Assembly (NCBI GenBank): GCA_037441525.1
Contig: JBBISA010000010.1
Coordinates: forward strand, 1-64,000
Direction of reading: 5' to 3'
Length of the DNA stretch: 64,000 bases
Origin: SKVR01 sp037441525
GTDB lineage: Bacteria > Bacteroidota > Bacteroidia > Bacteroidales > UBA7960
How positions within the stretch are numbered: position 1 is the first letter of the stretch; the number at the start of each line of letters is the position of its first letter. The notes below the pieces were generated by a model. The model had not been told where the DNA came from and made no database searches. It saw nothing but the letters and a program-made list of their open reading frames with translations. The position numbers were made by a program, and so were the translations under genes. Shown here one piece after another: positions 61,620 through 64,000 of the stretch.

Positions 61620-62120
61620 ATGCCTGAAAAGCACTGCTTTCTGACCCTCATCATTCTCACACTGGTTATAACAGCCTGCAAATCGCCTTCGCGTGTAAAC
61701 GGTAAAGATGATCACAACAATCGGGCAAAAATGGAAATTGACCATACTCCGATGATACTTCTGGTAAACGGGGAAATTTTCTCCGTCGATTCAGTCGTGA
61801 TTATTGATGCAACCCTAAGCCCTGGAACCCTGCGCGAGCGCAACAAGCACCAGGGAGATACCACCCCGAGCGATATGCTCATAACATTTATGAACAATAA
61901 CTTTGAAAAGTGTATGCAAATAGGCATCGATAATCCACTGGTGCGCAGGGTGGAATTTTCAAATAATCATCAATCCCTGCAAACCCAAACCATTGAGCTC
62001 GAACGCGCTCATTTCTTTGCAAGAGTGCAATACACATCCTGCATGCAACAGATTATGGTTCAAAAAGTTACTCAGCCAGGGTTGAAAACTTTATTAATTC
62101 ATCCTTTACCCTTACCTTGA
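61620..62120 (+). CDS. Uncharacterised lipoprotein, 166 aa
   Basis: A 166-residue predicted lipoprotein with lipobox 'LVITACKSP' (Cys20). The mature part contains 'MILLVNGEIFSVDSVVIIDA', which resembles the start of a small beta-domain ('plug-like') found in Bacteroidota envelope proteins, but I cannot name a family. ATG at 61620 gives a proper signal peptide; the open frame starts 14 codons earlier. Its stop is nine bases before the M64-type peptidase start, so the two are one operon and probably work at the same place in the envelope. Confidence 0.65.
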   Translation: MPEKHCFLTLIILTLVITACKSPSRVNGKDDHNNRAKMEIDHTPMILLVNGEIFSVDSVVIIDATLSPGTLRERNKHQGDTTPSDMLITFMNNNFEKCMQIGIDNPLVRRVEFSNNHQSLQTQTIELERAHFFARVQYTSCMQQIMVQKVTQPGLKTLLIHPLPLP

Positions 62121-62129
62121 TACCCGCCT

Positions 62130-63452
62130 ATGAAGATTATAACTTTTCATAATCAATTATATAAACTACTAATTCTCCTTGTCTTTCCGGAATTACTGGC
62201 AGCACAGGTTTTCCCGGTGGAAGTTCTTAAATACAGTGGCCCGCCCGACAAGTTTTTGAACATTGTTATTTTGGGCGATGGTTATACTTCGACCCAACAG
62301 GATAAGTTTATGCTTGATGCGACTAAAGCCAGCAACGGTTTTCTCAGCGAAGAGCCATTTAAAAAGTATCGCGACTCCATCAATATTTTTGCTGTTAAAG
62401 TAGTTTCGAACGCTTCGGGGGCAGCTATGAACCCCAATAACCTGATCGACAACTATTTTGGCAGTTCATACTGGTCGTACAACATTGAAAGACTGTTGGT
62501 TGCATGGCGCAGCAATTTGGTATTAAATGTTCTCAATACCAATACACCATTTTATGATGAAGGGGTAATCATGGTAAACGACAGCAAATATGGGGGTTCG
62601 GGTGGCCAGTTTGCAGTTTTCTCCACTCACACCGATGCCATTGAACTCATGCTTCACGAGTTTGGCCATTCGTTTTCTGATTTGGCCGACGAATACTGGG
62701 CCGGACAACAATATGCTGCGGAAAGGGCAAACATGACCCAGGTTTCTAATCCTGCCACCATAAAATGGAAGAATTTTCTTTATACCAATGGAGTGGGCAT
62801 ATATCCCCATGAAGAATCGCCCACCTGGTACAGGCCCCATCAAAACTGCAAAATGCGTTATCTCAACAGGGATTTCTGCGTTGTTTGCATCAATAAAATG
62901 ACCACTGACATTAAGGCATTGATCAAACTATCGCCTATGGGCAAACCGGTTTCCTTTTTCGTGGCCAATAACATCAAGGTTATTCCGGGTGCACAAGTGA
63001 GTTTTTACGATCTTTCATCCAATGCTCCCAATAAATGGGAATGGACTTTTGCCGGGGGCACTCCATCGGCAAGCAATGAAAAAAACCCGGTAGTTACCTA
63101 TAACGAACCAGGCACCTGGTCAGTTAGTCTTAAGGTAACCAACTCAAACGGCCATAATACATTTACCCGCTCTAACCTTATTGCGGTTGCAGGCGTAACC
63201 AATATTCCGGACATCGAATTTGTGCAGTCGGTAACAGTTTATCCCAACCCGGCAAGCGAGCATGTTACCGTAACCCTTCCCGACCATCGCTTCTCCCCTA
63301 CTAATTACAGGCTTATAAACCATGCAGGGCTTAGTGTTGAAACAGGAACTTATACGGGGGTGTTAGATATTTCACACCTATCAAAAGGGGTTTACTTTCT
63401 TCAGCTCATTGATGGCCAAAACACCATTACGAAAAAGCTTGTGAAGCAATAA
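62130..63452 (+). CDS. M64-type metallopeptidase with PKD and T9SS sorting domain
   Basis: A 440-residue secreted metallopeptidase. Signal peptide 1-26, then an M64 (IgA peptidase-like) domain with 'LNIVILGDGYTSTQQDKF' and the zinc motif 'HEFGHSFSDLADEY' (His176, Glu177, His180 and a downstream Asp or Glu). A PKD domain (about 280-355) carries 'GAQVSFYDLSSNAPNKWEWT' and 'VVTYNEPGTWSVSLKVTN'. The last about 75 residues form a T9SS type A domain ('VTVYPNPASEHVTV', 'LSKGVYFLQLIDGQN'). It is expected on the cell surface or outside the cell. Preceded by a lipoprotein gene nine bases upstream. Confidence 0.92.
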   Translation: MKIITFHNQLYKLLILLVFPELLAAQVFPVEVLKYSGPPDKFLNIVILGDGYTSTQQDKFMLDATKASNGFLSEEPFKKYRDSINIFAVKVVSNASGAAMNPNNLIDNYFGSSYWSYNIERLLVAWRSNLVLNVLNTNTPFYDEGVIMVNDSKYGGSGGQFAVFSTHTDAIELMLHEFGHSFSDLADEYWAGQQYAAERANMTQVSNPATIKWKNFLYTNGVGIYPHEESPTWYRPHQNCKMRYLNRDFCVVCINKMTTDIKALIKLSPMGKPVSFFVANNIKVIPGAQVSFYDLSSNAPNKWEWTFAGGTPSASNEKNPVVTYNEPGTWSVSLKVTNSNGHNTFTRSNLIAVAGVTNIPDIEFVQSVTVYPNPASEHVTVTLPDHRFSPTNYRLINHAGLSVETGTYTGVLDISHLSKGVYFLQLIDGQNTITKKLVKQ

Positions 63453-63518
63453 AAAAGAATAGGTACAATATGGTGAACCTGAATAATTTCAGAAAATCAA
63501 TCTTCCGGTATATTCTAT

Positions 63519-64000
63519 CTACTGCCGCTTAAAGCCGGCACCAATAAATTTTAGCCCTTCTGAAATATTGTTCCGCCAGTAGGTCCAGTTGTGGTCGCCA
63601 TCGCGAACCCTGAACTGGTGTGGTATTCCCTGCTTGCGCATGGCAATGTGGAGCATGGCGTTGCCTTCAAAAAGAAAATCATCGTCGCCATTATCTATAT
63701 AGAATCTTACCCTTTTTATCTGATCGGGAGGCAACGACTGCATCAGATTAATGATAGAGTGGCTTTTCCAGTATTCAGTGATTCGGTTTCCATCGGGATC
63801 AACCCTAAAAAGTTTTCCAAAAAGCAAATTGTAGTTGTCGACAGGCATGGCTTTTATCTCATCATCAGTAAATACTGCGGAGCTAAACGCAGCGCAGGCA
63901 GAAAACATATCAGGGTGCTTAAGGGCATAGATCAATGAACCATAACCACCCATTGAAAGACCCGATACCGCCCTGTACTCACGGTTGTTGCGTGTGCGGT
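63519..64000 (-). CDS. Alpha/beta-hydrolase esterase, 5' part outside the window
   Basis: The C-terminal part of a putative esterase of the esterase-D/FrmB-like alpha/beta-hydrolase group, running off the right edge. The nucleophile elbow 'GLSMGGYG' lies at the edge (about 63938-63965), followed by 'ALKHPDMFSACAAFSSAV', an acid region 'YIDNGDDDFLFEGN' (Asp) and the catalytic His in 'VRDGDHNWTYWRN'. It probably hydrolyses a carboxylic ester such as an acetyl or feruloyl group on a polysaccharide; the substrate is not known. The start codon is beyond position 64000. Confidence 0.85.
   Translation of the reverse strand, partial: RTRNNREYRAVSGLSMGGYGSLIYALKHPDMFSACAAFSSAVFTDDEIKAMPVDNYNLLFGKLFRVDPDGNRITEYWKSHSIINLMQSLPPDQIKRVRFYIDNGDDDFLFEGNAMLHIAMRKQGIPHQFRVRDGDHNWTYWRNNISEGLKFIGAGFKRQ

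Overview
The window reads as chromosomal DNA of a Bacteroidota member, most likely a Bacteroidia-type heterotroph. The signs are: a SusC/SusD/SusE-type glycan-uptake operon, three further TonB-dependent receptors, four proteins with C-terminal type IX secretion (T9SS) sorting domains, many lipoproteins with classical lipoboxes, and promoters matching the phylum's -7 box TAnnTTTG in front of many genes, usually without a Shine-Dalgarno sequence. The genus cannot be fixed by reading alone. Coordinates below use the start codon I judged best; several lie inside a longer open frame.

Layout. 0.3-2.4 kb: DUF4407 membrane protein, an unknown gene and a DUF3820 gene, followed by 0.8 kb of hairpin-rich non-coding DNA. 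3.2-5.8 kb: a lone phytoene-desaturase-type gene (crtI) and a permuted papain-like thiol hydrolase candidate. 5.7-11.8 kb: molybdenum cofactor island, with moeA-moaA-moaC and a MOSC-MogA fusion on the minus strand, interrupted by a GxxExxY gene with matching inverted repeats, and a divergent modB-modC pair lacking modA. 11.9-18.3 kb: GT4 glycosyltransferase, a 58-residue small gene with its own promoter, a lipoprotein alkaline phosphatase, and a TonB receptor plus His-rich DUF4625 lipoprotein behind a perfect 19-bp palindrome. 18.4-19.3 kb: a structured non-coding element bracketed by two almost identical terminators. 19.3-26.6 kb: susCDE operon with a divergent LacI regulator and paired operators.

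26.6-42.1 kb: T9SS serine protease, acyl-CoA carboxylase beta subunit with biotin carrier, rdgB, ddl, a PASTA protein, T9SS protein, RluD-type synthase, a TPP-riboswitch-controlled TonB receptor (thiamine uptake), aroQ, GT2 and tRNA-Ser. 42.1-46.7 kb: an orphan Cas6-type endoribonuclease with no CRISPR array in sight, next to a 146-nt conserved non-coding element whose second copy lies at 61.3 kb; OmpA/TPR lipoprotein; tRNA-Glu - rpsT - tRNA-Glu; radC. 46.8-64 kb: polysaccharide deacetylase, GNAT/FemAB-like protein, upp, ABC permease, NarL-type regulator, TonB receptor, stand-alone MetH-activation-like protein, a Cache-HAMP-GAF-PAS-PAS sensor without an output domain, nfo, metA, small lipoproteins, an M64-type T9SS peptidase and a truncated esterase at the right edge.

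The most unusual items are (i) the twice-occurring 146-nt conserved element, one copy beside the orphan cas6, (ii) the structured element at 18.54-19.06 kb with hairpin/pseudoknot termini in perfect inverted orientation, and (iii) the GxxExxY gene carried between inverted repeats inside the moa operon.
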